This document shows positions 1 through 12,883 of a stretch of DNA of 64,000 nucleotides, in pieces (the first letter of the stretch is position 1; every line of letters begins with the position of its first letter). The stretch is from the NCBI GenBank assembly GCA_040357565.1, contig JBDODJ010000001.1; one strand, given 5' to 3'. Both the position numbers and the translations under genes were made by a program. A model generated the notes under the pieces. That model was given only the letters and a program-made list of their open reading frames with translations, had not been told where the DNA came from and searched no databases. Origin of the DNA: Cercozoa sp. M6MM. Its lineage: Eukaryota; Endomyxa: Ascetosporea.

Positions 1-2220
1 AGCAGCCAGACGCGACACGCGGCACACGGCCTCAACGTCGTCAGCGTTGACCTGTGTCCGGGGGGTAAGGGGGTAAAGGACGGGGGTATGAAAGGGTAAG
101 AGGGTAAGGAAGGGTGTAAATGGGACAACGTTACGTGGAAGATGGGCGCATCGATGGCGCGCGCCAGGTCGGTGCAGTACTTGGTGCTGCGCGACTTGTG
201 CGGATCCGTCGTGAAACCGACCTGTGGGGGGGGGGGGGGGGGGTAATGGCTAAAGAGTAGAACGGTGCAGGGTAAAGGTACCTGGTTGTTGACGACAACG
301 TGCACAGTGCCACCAGTGCGGTAGTCGGGAAGGTTGCACATGGCCATACTCTCGTACACCACGCCCTGGCCCGAGAAGGCCGCGTCGCCGTGGATCAGCA
401 ACGACATCGTCTTCTCACCTGCAGGGGGGGGGGTAAGATAGGATAGGGGGTAAGAGCGAAGAGGGGGTGTACGCTCGTGGTCGCCCTGGAAGTGTTGCCG
501 GGCGCGTGCCTTGCCCAGCACGACCGGGTCGACAGCCTCGAGGTGCGACGGGTTCGGCACCAGCGACACGTGCACGTTGGCACCCGTGTGCACCGGCCGG
601 TCCACGCTGGCGCCCAGATGGTACCTGGGGGAGGGGGGGTAAGTGGGGTATATGGGGGGGGTAAGAAAGCGTACTTGACGTCGCCGCTGCCCTCGGGAAG
701 CTCCGTGTCGGTCGGGTCAAAGCCCTGGAACTCGCAGAAGATCTGCTCCAGCGGCTTGCGCAGCACGGCCTGCAGCACGTTCAGGCGGCCACTACGGGAG
801 GGGGTAAAAGGGGTTTAAGGGGGGGTAAGCCAAGATAGCCTACCGATGCGGCATGCCGATCACGATGCCCTCGACGCCCAGCTCGGACGATCGGTCCACG
901 AGCTCCTTGAGCGCCGGGATCATCACTGTTGGGGAGGGGATAAGGGGTGGAAGGGGTAAAGGGGTAAAGGGGGAAGCAAAGTCTACCCTCGCAGCCGTCG
1001 AGACCGAAGCGTTTCTGCGCCGTCCACTTCTTCTGCAGGAAGGCCTCGAAGTTGTTCGACCAGGTCAGTCGGTCAAACATGCGCTTCTTCTCCTCCGCGC
1101 TGAAGACTGCACAGACACCGATTTATACATACAGTCCACATATACACGAGATATATTACACAGGCTATACAGATATTATATATATACACGCATATAATAT
1201 AGTCCAACTGAACACGAGGTAGGGGTGTACCGTAGGCGGACTCCTTCTCGATGTTGTCACGAATCCAGTTGCACTCGTTCGGGTTGCTGATGTGCATGTA
1301 CTCGTAGCCAATGCTGCCGCAGTAGGTCTCGCGCACGACCTCCAGGATCTCGCTGTGCACGCACACATACTCTCATGTGCACCTCCCGTACCCTAACTTC
1401 CTAACTGCCCTACCGAAGAGTGGCGTGTGAACGGCCGGCAAAGGCCTTGCCCATGAAACCGCTCTGCTGCTTGGACATGCCTGCACACAACGTGTCCTTA
1501 ATGTACACACTGACCAACACCCCTATAATAAAAAGGAACTCGCAAGTACCAAGCGGGAACTGGCGGTCCAGGTCGGCCTCGGTGAAACCGTTGCCTTCGA
1601 GCGTCAGAGACACCGGCGCGTCACCCTGGGGACACGGGAGAGGTAAGGGGGCAATAAAGGTAAGGAGGGAGGGTAAAGGGGCTACCTCGTGGTTGGCGAG
1701 ACCCAGCGGGTCCAGGGACGCCAGGTAATGACCGCGCACCTGTCCAAAGCAAAGAAGTTTATCAGGTCGACAAGGGGTAAGGGTAACAGGGGGTAAGGGA
1801 GAAATAGTTAACAGGGGAGAAAGGGAAACCGGCAAAGGAGGGTGTGACAGGGGTAAGGGTCAAAAGCACCTGGTAGTTGCGAATGAGCTGGTAGAGGTTC
1901 ACGACGTCACGCATCTGCTGCGGCGATGCGGCACCCGCGGCAGCTACATGGAGATTGAGGGGGTAACAGGAGGGGTAATTAAAGGAGTAGGGTGTAAACG
2001 CAAGCAGTACCCCCAGCACCCAGCTGCGTCGGTTCGGCAGCCGGAGCAATGGTCGGAGGCGCCTGGTACTCGCCCTGCTCATACATGCATTATGAGAAAT
2101 ATAAAGTCAAAAAAAAAGGTAATGACTACCGTGCGGAACAGGGCATCCCACGACGCGTGCACTGACGACGGGTCCTCATTCCAGCGACGGTACATCTCCT
2201 CAGCATAGGCGCTGCGCCCG
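1..2220 (-). CDS. OGDH: 2-oxoglutarate dehydrogenase E1 component, C-terminal part cut by window edge
   Basis: This is the thiamine-diphosphate E1 subunit of the mitochondrial 2-oxoglutarate dehydrogenase complex, which oxidatively decarboxylates 2-oxoglutarate in the TCA cycle. Reading leftwards on the minus strand, exons give [14 protein letters not shown] (about 2130-2213), [15 protein letters not shown] (about 1690-1750), [27 protein letters not shown] (about 1265-1310), [18 protein letters not shown] (about 990-1060), [19 protein letters not shown] joined to [18 protein letters not shown], and the [16 protein letters not shown] region near 350-400. The window begins inside an exon reading [16 protein letters not shown], so the C-terminal pyrimidine-binding part is missing. 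At least nine introns are present, most filled with C-rich TTACCC tracts on the sense strand. The 5' end and mitochondrial presequence are not resolved; a further exon may lie at 2220-2430. Identification is very secure, exon limits less so. Confidence 0.93.
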
Positions 2221-2814
2221 ACACACACAACACGTCAGAAAGATCGGAATGTGTGATGGCGGAATGTGTGATGGGGAAGGAAACTACTCTCCTCGAAAAA
2301 CACACAAAACACAGCATAGCCTTTTCTGAGGGCACCCGCTTGCGCGTAAGTGCGCGAAAAACACAACAAAGACGCAAAATGCGCCAAAAAGATCACAAGA
2401 GCACAATCACGGCAAAGACGTGATCTGCGGGATGATTTGCGAAACGATATTGTGGAAAAACAAATTTAATTACTCATCACAGTGCAGTGCTTCATTCCCT
2501 GCACACCGGACCAACAACGAAGCCCAGAGAGAACGCACCCATTGCTGCCAGCCAGGAATGACGACGATGCACCCGAGCTCAAACGAAACGCCTGGGGCGC
2601 ACGTTTTAACGCGCTGCGAGACAACATGGTTGGGGATTAGACGTTGTCAAGAAGCGTCTGCAATCGGCCTACGTCACTTGATCGGGACAAACCGCCACCC
2701 GTTTGGGCAAATTCATTAAATAAATTCAGCGCTGTAGCCACGTGGCCTAAGACGATGTCCTTTGTGGCGCGCCCGCTTGCTGGCGTGTGCTGATCAGTTT
2801 TAAACTCGAGCTGT

Positions 2815-5365
2815 ATGTCGGCTGGCATCGGACAGGTACCGCCTGCCATTTGACTGATTGATCCGTCCGCTCATGATGTTTGCCATTCTGACAGGTCTTG
2901 AAGGCAGCGCACGCGCTGTCGCGTCTGTCGAACGGCGTCAGTGCGTCCGATGTGACGAAACCTGAGGGTAGCATTGTCGTATTATGTGTCGGTTTTGCGA
3001 TGGTTACTGTCTGACTTGTGCAAAAGTAGTTGCGGAACTGCGCGAGCGCTCGCTGCGTTGTTTCGACCGACTGGCGACGCTGCTTCGTTTTGCTGACACT
3101 GAGCGAGTTGCCCCGGCCTCGTTGTCGCGCCAGCACCGCTGGGACCGCGCACAACACGTCTCGTCCAGCTGTCTCGATCGGTATTTTTAGTTGTGTATTT
3201 TGTGTTACTTTGACTGTGCTTTTGCTTTTGGCCTGTAGAGTGGAATCGTTGATCCACAAGGCGCAGAACACGCATGAAACGGCGAGCACCGGTAGCACTC
3301 GACGTAAGAAGCAGTTCGGTGACTCACGCGCCTTCCTGCGTCAGGAACTGCGATCAGAGGTTTTACTTTCTTCTTTTTTGCTGTGGCGTGGCTTCTCTCG
3401 GTTTTTATCCGACACTTTGCAGAAACCGCAAGATCGCTTCTTTAAGAAAGTGGACAACTCACGGCAGTTCCAGTAGCTTTTATGTTTTTCTTGCTTGGAG
3501 TTTCTTTTTTTATTTTTCGAAACGTTCACAGGGTCAAGAAAAACCCGCTCAAGAAGGAGCTTGAGCAGTTGGTATCGTCCAAAATTGTGTTCTGTGGTGT
3601 TTGGTCGGCTTTACGCGTTGATTTGGCGCAGAAGAAGTCAGTGCCGACCCATCATTTGGCAAGTGTCCGCGCGGAAGTTCCGCTTGCGCTGAACAAGAGG
3701 TCAGTGGTGTGGATCGACACGGTCGATGAGTGGGAGACACATGTGCTACCTGCGATGGAACGTGCCAAGACACTGGCTCTGACGGTGCAGGAGCACGTGG
3801 TTCACAGCTACCGTGGCTACGCCGCAGTGATGTGTCTGTCGGTGAGTGACGGTTCCACCACCAGTGACGGTTCGGATGATACTGATGCGGACGTGGACTT
3901 GCTCATCGACTTGTGTGCGCCCGAGGTGCGGCGGTGCGTGTCGCAGCTGCGTCGTGTGCTGGCCGACCCAGCCGTGCAGAAGGTCATGTGCAACGCCACA
4001 CCGCAACTTCTGGCGCTGCAGCGGTACCTACGGATCCCACTGGTTCCTATTGATGCCATTGATCCCTATTGATCCTGCTGAGTGAGCGAGTGAGTGAGTG
4101 ACTCTGAGCAGTGACTTTGGCCTCTTTGCGGCCGGCGTGTTCGACGTGGCCGATGCACACCGCGTGCTGAGCGACAAGGACGCCGCTGAGACGGTGCGAC
4201 CGACGGCGCTGCTGAGTGAGTTCCTGGGCCAACAGGAGACGCGCGAGTGGCGCCGCGCACTCCTGGGTACTACCTCCTCGCCCTCCTCTTCCCCCTTACC
4301 TCTTACCCCTTACCCTTTAACCCTTGCCTTTTACCCCTTATCGTTTAACTCTTACCCATTACCCTTACCCCTTCCGTACCCTTTAACTTTTACCCATTAC
4401 CTCTTACCTCTTACTCTCGACCCCTCATACCTCAGGCGACCCGGCCCGTCGTCCACTGTCGGTGGCGCAGGTGCACGCCTTGCGCGGCTGCACGAGGTAC
4501 CTGCACTACGTGCGCGCGCGTCAGGTCAACGCTCTGAACCGTCGCGATCGCGTGCTGGGTTTTGGTACCACGTCTACCCAGCCAACCTCCCCCTCCTTGT
4601 GTGTGTACCAAAACCTATCGTGCGTGTATGATTTGTAGAGAGTGGCACGAGTGGTACACGTGTCGTGCACCTCGGCATCGAGCGGTGCCTCGAAGTTTAC
4701 CGACCGGTTGGAGTGAAACGAACGCACTCGAAACTCGTGCTCGGCGTGGACACTCCGGGTGCTCAGGTGGCCTATCTTTGGCGAGACGATATTGCGCGTA
4801 CTCTCGACGAGGTACCCTCATGTCTTTGGGCGAACGGAGGTAAAGGGGGGTTAAATGTCGGGTGCACGTAGAGCGTCGACGCAGTGCTGCCAGTGCCGAC
4901 GTTGCTGTCGCTGTGTCGCTTCCTGCAACAGCACGCGAGTCAGCACAGTGACAGTTTCGATTCGCTCGAGTGCGACCTTTTGTTTGACTCCATCCAGTGG
5001 CCTAGGTACCTGTCTTTCCCCACCCCTTTACCTTCCTCTAACTCCTACCCCCTTCCCCGCAGTTGCATTACGAAAGAGCACGTATCATCGTTAGTGACCC
5101 TTTTGCAAACTGACAACGATGCCGATATTGCCGATTTGGAGTGCGAGGTATTATCACTTGTGTTTGCCCTATGTAGCCTTCTTGTTACCTCTATGGCAGG
5201 GCACGACGCCCTCACCGGTGACGTTGTTGTCGCGCACAGTGCCGCCATCGTGCGCCTTGCCGAGTGGCGACTCCGAGGATGCCGACGCTGGCGACGCAAT
5301 GTCGCTCTGCGTGTCGCCTCTGCTGCGTGCTGCCAGTGCGCGCGATAACTCTGGTGCGCTCGTTC

Positions 5366-5406
<41 letters not shown>

Positions 5407-6244
5407 ACACACACACACACACGCACGCACGCACGCACGTACGCGCATACTTACCACCCCAATACCCTTCGCAGAAGAGGAGTACACGAGGAGAATGACG
5501 CCGAGAGGAGCTGCGACGGCCACAGTGCGGCGCATCATGGCCACCATGGCCGAACAGCTTGTAGCCTGTCTTTGTCCCTGTCTTGACCCCATTCCCCTCT
5601 TCACCCTCCCCTCGAGTAGGGTAGCATGTGGACGCCGCTGGAGGTGCAGTTGCCGGTGGTTAGTGAGGCTGGCAAAGCCACCGAAGTTAGCAGTACCAGC
5701 AAGGACAGCGAAGACAAGGCCAAGGGAAAGAGCAAGGACAGGGATATCGTGGCCTCCACCGACGACGTGTCCGACGTAAAGACCACACTGCATGGCGCTG
5801 TGACGGCCACCTCCACTACCGCTTTGGACCAAGTACTGCCACAGGCACTGGTACTACCCCCATGTTGTCTCCATACCTATGGTTACCCCCCCCCCCGTAC
5901 TCCCAGAGCGACGTCTACGGCAGCGCCAACGCACAACGTCGCCGCCGACGACAGACCAAACGACGACGTGCTGCACGTGCTCTTGCTCAAGAGGTACACA
6001 GACCCTTCCTATCTTTTGTACTTAGCTTATTGTGCCCCTATAGGAGGAACAGTCGCGTCAGAAGCGCCGTCGTGCCACTCACGCCAACGCACAGGGCGAC
6101 GCTGCTGCCTACATGCGGTACACCCATCCTTTACCTCTCGCTGTCTTGAGTGTCACTTAGCATATGCGACCTTGATGCAGTGACATGGGACTCGCCTCGA
6201 GCAACCCCCCCAAGCAAGGCGGCAAGAACATGAAACGTCGCTAA
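2815..6244 (+). CDS. Rrp6/EXOSC10-like exosome protein with degenerate DEDD exonuclease motifs
   Basis: Exons assemble into a protein with the Rrp6/EXOSC10 domain order. The start MSAGIGQ (ATG 2815) splices to VLKAAHALSRLSNGV, a PMC2NT-like N-terminus. Then come the family motif KPQDRFFKKVDNSRQ, the NPLKKELEQL element, a DEDD exonuclease-like fold (about 3690-4540), and an HRDC-like segment (AYLWRDDIARTLDE, then AVLPVPTLLSLCRFLQ, about 4770-4925). The C-terminus is basic and low-complexity and ends at MKRR-stop (6244). Rrp6 is normally the nuclear exosome's 3'-5' exoribonuclease. Here the residues expected to bind metal are changed: DLEHHSYR reads QEHVVHSYRGY, HGADSD reads CNATPQ, and the RDDTHYLL helix reads RGCTRYLH. 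I infer a structural or regulatory homologue with little or no nuclease activity. At least ten introns; several donors are GTAC. A (CA)n repeat lies in an intron near 5370-5428. Confidence 0.75.
5370..5440. repeat. (CA)n/(CACG)n microsatellite in Rrp6-like gene
   Basis: A CA run with CACG interruptions lies in an intron near the 3' part of the gene. Confidence 0.95.
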
Positions 6245-6638
6245 ACGAACTTTCGACTTGCGTTACGTTATAGTAGCGTAGTACCGTATCACGTCAGTCG
6301 AGTGTATAGGTATAGGAGTATGCGATGTATCGTAATTCGCGTGAATTCAAATTATTTTGAACGGGTCGGCGGTTGAAGTCGCGTTCGGTTCCGCGCAAGC
6401 CTTTCGTTTTGATTGTGACACGAGAACAGAGGGTTGTAATTTCGCCGTAACTACTTGTACTGAGAGTTTTCGATACCCGGCCAGTGACGAGAGTCTTCTG
6501 ACTCAAAATTTCCGCTCCGCGCGGTCCGGTCTGGGCCGGGGAACCGACCCAGATGTCGATTTCGTTTCGCTTGGATTAACGCGAGAATGGCCCGAGGGTT
6601 GCACAGCTTGACGCAGTAGCACCAACCAACTGACTCTC

Positions 6639-9624
6639 ATGCACACGCTGATATATATCTTGCTACACGTCGTCGTGGTATGTCTGCAAGCCCGCGCTGC
6701 AGAAAACTCAACGGTAGATTTCGTACTCCGTATGCATGGCATTGTTTGTGTATATGTGCAGTGTAAGTTTAGTTTTACATCGGCCTGTTTTATCATAACC
6801 GAACCGAACACTACCGCCGCGCCATCGAAGCTTCCGTTTCTTATTTGAAGGATCTGCTACCATCTGAAGTGAGTGTCGTTCTCGTGGATTACGCTGATAC
6901 GGACGTACCAAAACACTTTTACCAGCAGGTAAATTTCACCTCCCCCAGTTCGTCTCGTTTGTGGAGCGGTAGTTTTTGCGAAACAACGGATTTGCTTTGT
7001 AGGTCGCACTGCAAGCTTTAGAAGCAAACGGAGTGGATCTCCCTCCATACGTTTCGTCTCTGCTTCCATTGACTTCAGGTGACTTGCTCTCCCTGAAATC
7101 AGAAACGACTGGCAGCAACGCTAGTCACGTGGGCGTCTGTGCTTGGGCATCCAATGTCCGCCCCGTGTATTGCGTTGGCCACGGCCATGTCACCGTTTAA
7201 CACGCCTATTATCTCTTCAACAGCTACATCAAATCAACTCGACAGATTCCCAAACTTCTTTAGGGTAACCGAACTCTGTTGAGCAGCTGGAAGATCCCTA
7301 AATTGACAACTTCGCGCCGCTGAGCAGGTTATCAACTCAAACCGAAACCAGGCTTACACCCTCTTGTCGTTCATGACAAACCCTCTTCTGGCATGGCATT
7401 CAATGGTTCTAATCGTGCAGGACACTGCGTATTCAACAGATCTGGCAGGTGTGGTTGTCAATGAAGCGAAACGTAGGCGCGTGGACATCGCATTCAAGTT
7501 CTCACTTTCGTTTTCTCCGACAGAAGAAGATATCAGACGGGCACTCACTACGTCTAAACGAGAAGAAATATACGTTCACGTGGTTTTGGGGCAGAATGTT
7601 TTCATTGCGCGCGTTCTAGCCACGGCAGAAGAGCTGCAAATGCTTCGACCACCGTATTCATTCATAGCCAGTGATGCAGCTGTAAGCTCGGTCGTAGCCG
7701 ACACGTTTCTTCACCTTCGCTCTACTGCTGAAGACTTTGCCGGTGCCCAAGCTGAACTGAAAAAGCTGGTAACTGCACTAAGTTCTGTTGTTCAGTTCCT
7801 TTCAAGGTTCAAACAGTTCATCACTCGTCATCATGTTTGATCGCAGGATGGCCTCTTTGTGTTGACCTCCGCGATCGAGCAGACAAAAACGGATTGGTTT
7901 TGCCGTGAAGTTTACATGCCATTGGCACCTCCAGGGGACTTCTGTGGGACTTTGGACGTGCTCGCAGGGGATTCGACAAAAATTCTGTTCAGCGCTCTAA
8001 AATTACTCATATCACTTCAGACAGAGTGTTCCGAGAACCAAAACGCGAGCAATGACTGTGACGCGTTCATCGGCGAAGCGTCTCTCCTGAAAGAAAGAGA
8101 ACTTTTGACCAAACTGCTGTCCAACACCTCGGTTGACAGCTTTTCTGGACGAATAACGCTCGACGACACAGGCACAAGCGTCACCGGGTGGTTTGAGTTC
8201 TTTCTTCTGTTCTATGCGCGTGTGAGCTGGGGATGGTTGTTCGCCCGGCGCGGTTATTTTTTTACTTACTGGTAAAGTTTAGGGGAGTTTCAGTCAAACG
8301 GGATTCACTCTACAACGAGTGGACAACAGTTGGCCGAATGACTCAAAACGGGTACCGTGCCACAGAGTTTAAGGGTGGTTATTTACTCTCGGCATTCGCT
8401 CTGGGTAATTGTAGCACGTTTTCATGGTTCGTGCAGCCGAATGACTTCATATGGCTTGGTTCCACTAATCGCAGCGGTTCAGCGCCTCCACCTGCGGGTA
8501 CTTCACACCAGTGCACGTCAAATGCATCATGATGGGCAATTTGCCAATTTAGCCACACCACAGTTCTACATGGCTCTGTTCGCCTCTGGCTCGGAGATAG
8601 TGACAAAAGAGTTGGTGAAGGTGCACGCAGGAGCTATAGTGGAAGACATCAACAATGGGTTGGTACGTCAACCAGGGACACAGTAGGATCATCAGGGATA
8701 TTGGGAGTGAAATTACCAATGTTTGGCACTGCAGGTTCCTCTCGAATATTCACTGTCCGGTCTCCAGGTAAATTTTCTGTACGGATTTCATTGGGTTGTT
8801 GTGTAAACTTGTTAGTCTGAGTTCACGAATACCTGTTGCCAGGAGTTGGATGAAGAGGCTAAAGAACACCCTCGTCAAGGCTTAGTTTCAGGGCGCGGAT
8901 ACAGGCTTCGGACGGAGTTTTACTATGCGGAGTCTGGTAACCCACCGACGAGGCTGTCTGCCGAACTGCGGAAATCTGAATATTTCGGGTGTTTCTGCAT
9001 AGTGCATGATGTGGTGTTCCAAGCGTTTGCTTCGGTTAACCTAGAATTCGATATTGACACCAGAATTGACTTGACTCCGGTGAGTTGTATCTGGCTAAGT
9101 AAATTTACCCGGGTAAAAACAGCTGAACTGTCACCTGGCCCTTGTGTTTTAAACTTACGTTGCAGATTGAAGCAGACATAGCAGTCGGTAAATTATCTAG
9201 TACAATAAGGCGTACGCAAACATTTCCACAATCGATTAAAGGTTGGTATATCATTGGGTAGGCGGTCTTCGGAGTGCACACTCCGAAAGAACAGCGTCAG
9301 TTTTAGGCAAATACCAGGGTAAGTTCAAGTAAAAATTTAGAAGTTGGATCTGTACCGTCGTACTAGAGCACGGGTGCGTGTGTAGTTGCGCTCATCAGCC
9401 CTGTGTCTACCTCAACAACGCTGAGCGACCGAAAATCCTTTCCAACGTTTAGGTCACTTCATTTTCGATTGTTGCGGAAAAACTGAACTTTTCCCTCGCA
9501 GACGTGTCGTGGGCAGTAACGCATGGCAAACAAAAACCTTCGTTCAAACAATGCGCATCTTTGAGTGGAGTGAAATCATTGTAAAACTGCATTATACATT
9601 TTAGGGGCATAACAGTCCTGTGAA

Positions 9625-9689
<65 letters not shown>

Positions 9690-12600
9690 GTGGTTCGAGA
9701 CATCGAGCCTTACTCTTCAAATATCTTCAACTTGTTTCGGGAGACAGTTGCGTCGACAGAAGACTTCAAACCTCGCATCATCGCAGACTACCTCTATGAG
9801 GCAGGTAAATTTGCTACAAACGTAAAAAATGTGAGTCGTGTATCTGTCACGGAAAGTGATATGTTGAAAATTGAAGCGCACGTGGACTGGTCTTTCATTA
9901 TCGACTCAATTAAGAGAACACCTGGGGTCATTATAATGTATTTGGGTTGGACGGTTGATTTCATCAAGTTTGCCGAAGCACTTCGCCAGAACGACATGCT
10001 GCGAGCACCCTATGTCCTGCTACTGAGCGATTCTGCGGCGCAGTTTCAGTGGTGTGTTTCAAGTATAGCATTTAACCGTGCCAGTGTCTCATCAGAGTGG
10101 GGTTGTAGGTTCTTATCCGAGATTCCACTCGATTTCGAAGGAATTTTTGCCAGTAAATCAAAACCATTTTTTGATTTCTGCATGCCTAGCACTGTGCATG
10201 TAGTTAGATACTACACCTTTAACGCCCCGCATGCTTGAGGTGATGCGACGGCATTGCCCTGAATTCCTCGGCTTACCTGCCAACCACACCTTCTCGAATG
10301 AAGAGGTTTTGAGTCAGTGTAAATTTAGGTTTTTTAGGTTGTACCATGCATTAAAAAAGCCGATGGTACAGTATCCTGTAGGTGAGCTGCATCGTGAACC
10401 TTGGGCGATGTTACTCATCGACAGCATACACACAGCCGCAGTTGCACTGGACCGACTCGGATACGTAGAGCAAAGATGCACCGCGTTGCGAAATAGCGGC
10501 CCGGAGTACCACTTGCGCGCCGTTGAATCGATGGTATCATCGTTATAGAAAAACATATCTTGAGATCTGCCCTGTTGGTCAGCAGTCATTGAACGAGACG
10601 GCAGACTGCGCGGAGCTGCACGCAGCGTTGGACGAAGAGATACGCAGTCGAAAAGCTGGCGTTCTTCAGCGAAAACGACGCGAGTTGTTGACTCGTTAGA
10701 TACCATCAGTAAGTTTGTTGAATGGGTCGACTGGGCGCATCGAATTCGATTCGCGCGGAGAGCGAAGGCAAGGTAAACGACTTGAATTCAGCCTGTGAGC
10801 TTTGGCTTTGGTAATACGGTATCAGTATCTGCATATGTGCAGGAGGCTTCGGTCTGTAAGACATCTTTGGATCTGGCAGACTGAAACATGACTGGATTGA
10901 TGCACTTGTCTGCCGGTGGATGTTTACACTTTACAGTATGAACTTGATGGAACATGGTGGAAAGGTCAAAGTCATGAGCGTCGCTTCTTCCGGTGATGCA
11001 ACGCTCAGGTGGTAAAAGAGTCTTTCATGTTCATGAACATCAGACGGAATTAAACAACCCGAGAGACTCAGTTTCGTTCTGCAGGACCATCGATCCCAAA
11101 GAACTCAGGTGGCCTCTTGGCTTCAACTCAGATAACATGATAATCGCACATGCCGGTGAGTTTGCGACACCTCTCGGTGTCCCGGAGAAGCGCCTGCTAC
11201 TGGACACCGTATCGCTGGTAAAATTTACAGTAGGATTGATAAATTCTATCTACCGACGCTTACCTGTCAACACATGCACAGGCCTTGTTCATTGGGTGTG
11301 TCTCTCTGTGCGTTGGCGCGGCGGCCGTGGGCGTCTGTTTTGGCTTCTTTAACCACATTCACAGGTAGTCTCCCTTTTCAACCCAAGTTGACCGTTCGCG
11401 TATACGGCAGGGTCCCCGGCTGGATACTGGCAGACATGAAAGGATAATCTCGCTCTCGTCGCCGCAAGTAAACAACGTCGCGCTGGCAGGGTATCACTGC
11501 TTCAAACCGTCGAACGAGTTATATTCTCTTCGCGTATCAGCATCATCTGTTCAATTCTCTGCCTTCCACTTTGGGGAGTTGACGAAGCTTTCGTTTCAAG
11601 GGCCAACATGAAGTATCTGGTAACTCCTGTCCAAGCACGTGTGATTTATGACTCAAACCCATCAAGTTAACCTTCAGTCCCTGTGTATTCACTAAAGTGC
11701 TCGGCACGTATTTGGTGTCAATCCCTCAGCACATCGATTCTGTTCGCAGCTTTGGGCATAAAGCTGGTTAGAGTGTGGCAAATCTATCGCTACGCGGACA
11801 GACTCCAAATAGTTCGCTTCACTCTCTGCCATGTTCTGTGTATTGTCGGCGCTGCTGTTGGCGTGCAAGCTGCGCTGCTTACAGGTACGAATGCAAATCT
11901 GGGTCGAGCACTTAGCCTGTACGAGCTGCTTATGAGCAGCTTGGCAAATTATGGCATCTCTTGACTACCAATACATTGAACTGGATTCTCACATTGATAC
12001 GGCGACTCCAGGTACCTGTATAATTGCGAATGTACCTTTCTCCGTTTCACTTGTATTTATAAAAATTGGAAGTTTAAAAGTGGAACTTAAATTTTACTCC
12101 GCATCCACTTGGCAGGCATCGTGTACCTACGGGTGGCGGGTGTCTGCCGCACACCAAGCGACGCAAGCAAGGAGATGCTGTGGGTTGTGTTCGCTTACTT
12201 GGGATCGCTTGTCCTTATGAGTGCGGTCTTTGCCTACAAGACGCGCAATGTCGAGATGTACAGCATTCTTAAGTTCAGTTCCTCTTCTTCCTCGCTCTTG
12301 TAGAGCGTAAGTGTCCAGAGAGGAACTGAATGATTCAAGAGTCGTGGGTTTTGCGAGCTACGCCACACTGTTCCTGCCCATAATGATCCTAAGCCAACTC
12401 ATGTACCCGGCTCCTTTTCAACCGAAGGCGCTTTCAAAAGAATGCTTTTCCGATAAATTTAGGCTCGAAGAGAGTGTCAACTTGCAGTTTGTTGTGACAA
12501 TAACCACTGGCGTCATTATTTTAGGCGGCATAATGCTTGTTATTTTCGTTCCAAAAGTGCTCAGTGTGCGACGCGACGTGGCGGCCTCGCAGTCGCTCGG

Positions 12601-12883
12601 AAGGAGGTACTGTATCACAGTGTCTTTAGATGAGTTAAGGCCAAATGCAGGGGGATAAAGAGGGAGAGGGTAAAGGGGGAGAGGGTAAAGGGGAAGCGGG
12701 TAAAGGGGAGGGGTAACGGGGAAGGGTAAAGGGGTAAAAGGGGTAAAGGGGCTAGGGTAAAAGGGGAGGGATAAGTCGCGCTTCTAATTTTCGCGGTTCA
12801 GGATTCGAAGACGGCATGCAATTGCGAAGATTGTGCCAGCTGCTTCTAATATTGATGCAGCGGATGACGAGCGGTCGTTTTAG
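6639..12883 (+). CDS. Class C (GABA-B-like) G-protein-coupled receptor with two Venus-flytrap domains
   Basis: ATG 6639 opens a signal peptide (MHTLIYILLHVVVVCLQARA) that splices to FYIGLFYHNRTEHYRRAIEA, the start of a periplasmic-binding-protein-1 (Venus flytrap) module. Its hallmarks follow: FNTPIISSTATSNQL (7186-7245), MVLIVQDTAYSTDLAG, DGLFVLTSAIEQ and SFSGRITLDDTG. It closes with NDFIWLGS...PPPAG near 8440-8500. A second module follows (VEDINNG, TSFSIVAEKLN, then 9690-10700) and closes with LRWPLGFNSDN near 11110. The 7TM region is TM1 ALFIGCVSLCVGAAAVGVC (11284), TM2 RIISLSSPQVNNVAL, TM3 ALGIKLVRVWQIYRY, a VFAYKTRNV segment, the GABA-B-type loop EELNDSR (12322), and last helices near 12340-12590. 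The short basic tail ends at 12883. About 20 introns. Exon joins between 8290-9450 and 10700-11100 are uncertain. Two adjacent genes is the alternative, but only one signal peptide and one 7TM region are visible. Confidence 0.72.
9628..9688. repeat. (TG)n microsatellite forming the 3' part of a receptor-gene intron
   Basis: About 29 TG units run directly into the splice acceptor TGTAG before GTGGTTCGAGAC. No other pyrimidine tract separates the repeat from the acceptor. Confidence 0.95.
12656..12775 (+). repeat. GGGTAAAG-type tract in last receptor intron (inverted orientation)
   Basis: About ten degenerate copies of GGGTAAAGGGG/GAGGGTAAAG fill the intron between donor GTAC (12607) and acceptor CAG (about 12801). 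In most other genes the same tract is C-rich on the sense strand; here it is G-rich. Confidence 0.8.

Noticed and set aside
60-120. GGGTAA repeats as interstitial telomere sequence
   Set aside because: The unit is GGGTAA/TTACCC, not TTAGGG/CCCTAA. It varies in spacing and is confined to introns in gene orientation, so it is an intron feature.
2747-3298. Minus-strand open frame of 183 codons
   Set aside because: It lies antisense to Rrp6-like exons that join into a recognised PMC2NT region, and its composition shows no family features.
5045-5832. Minus-strand frames across the (CA)n repeat
   Set aside because: They are microsatellite-driven open frames antisense to Rrp6-like exons.
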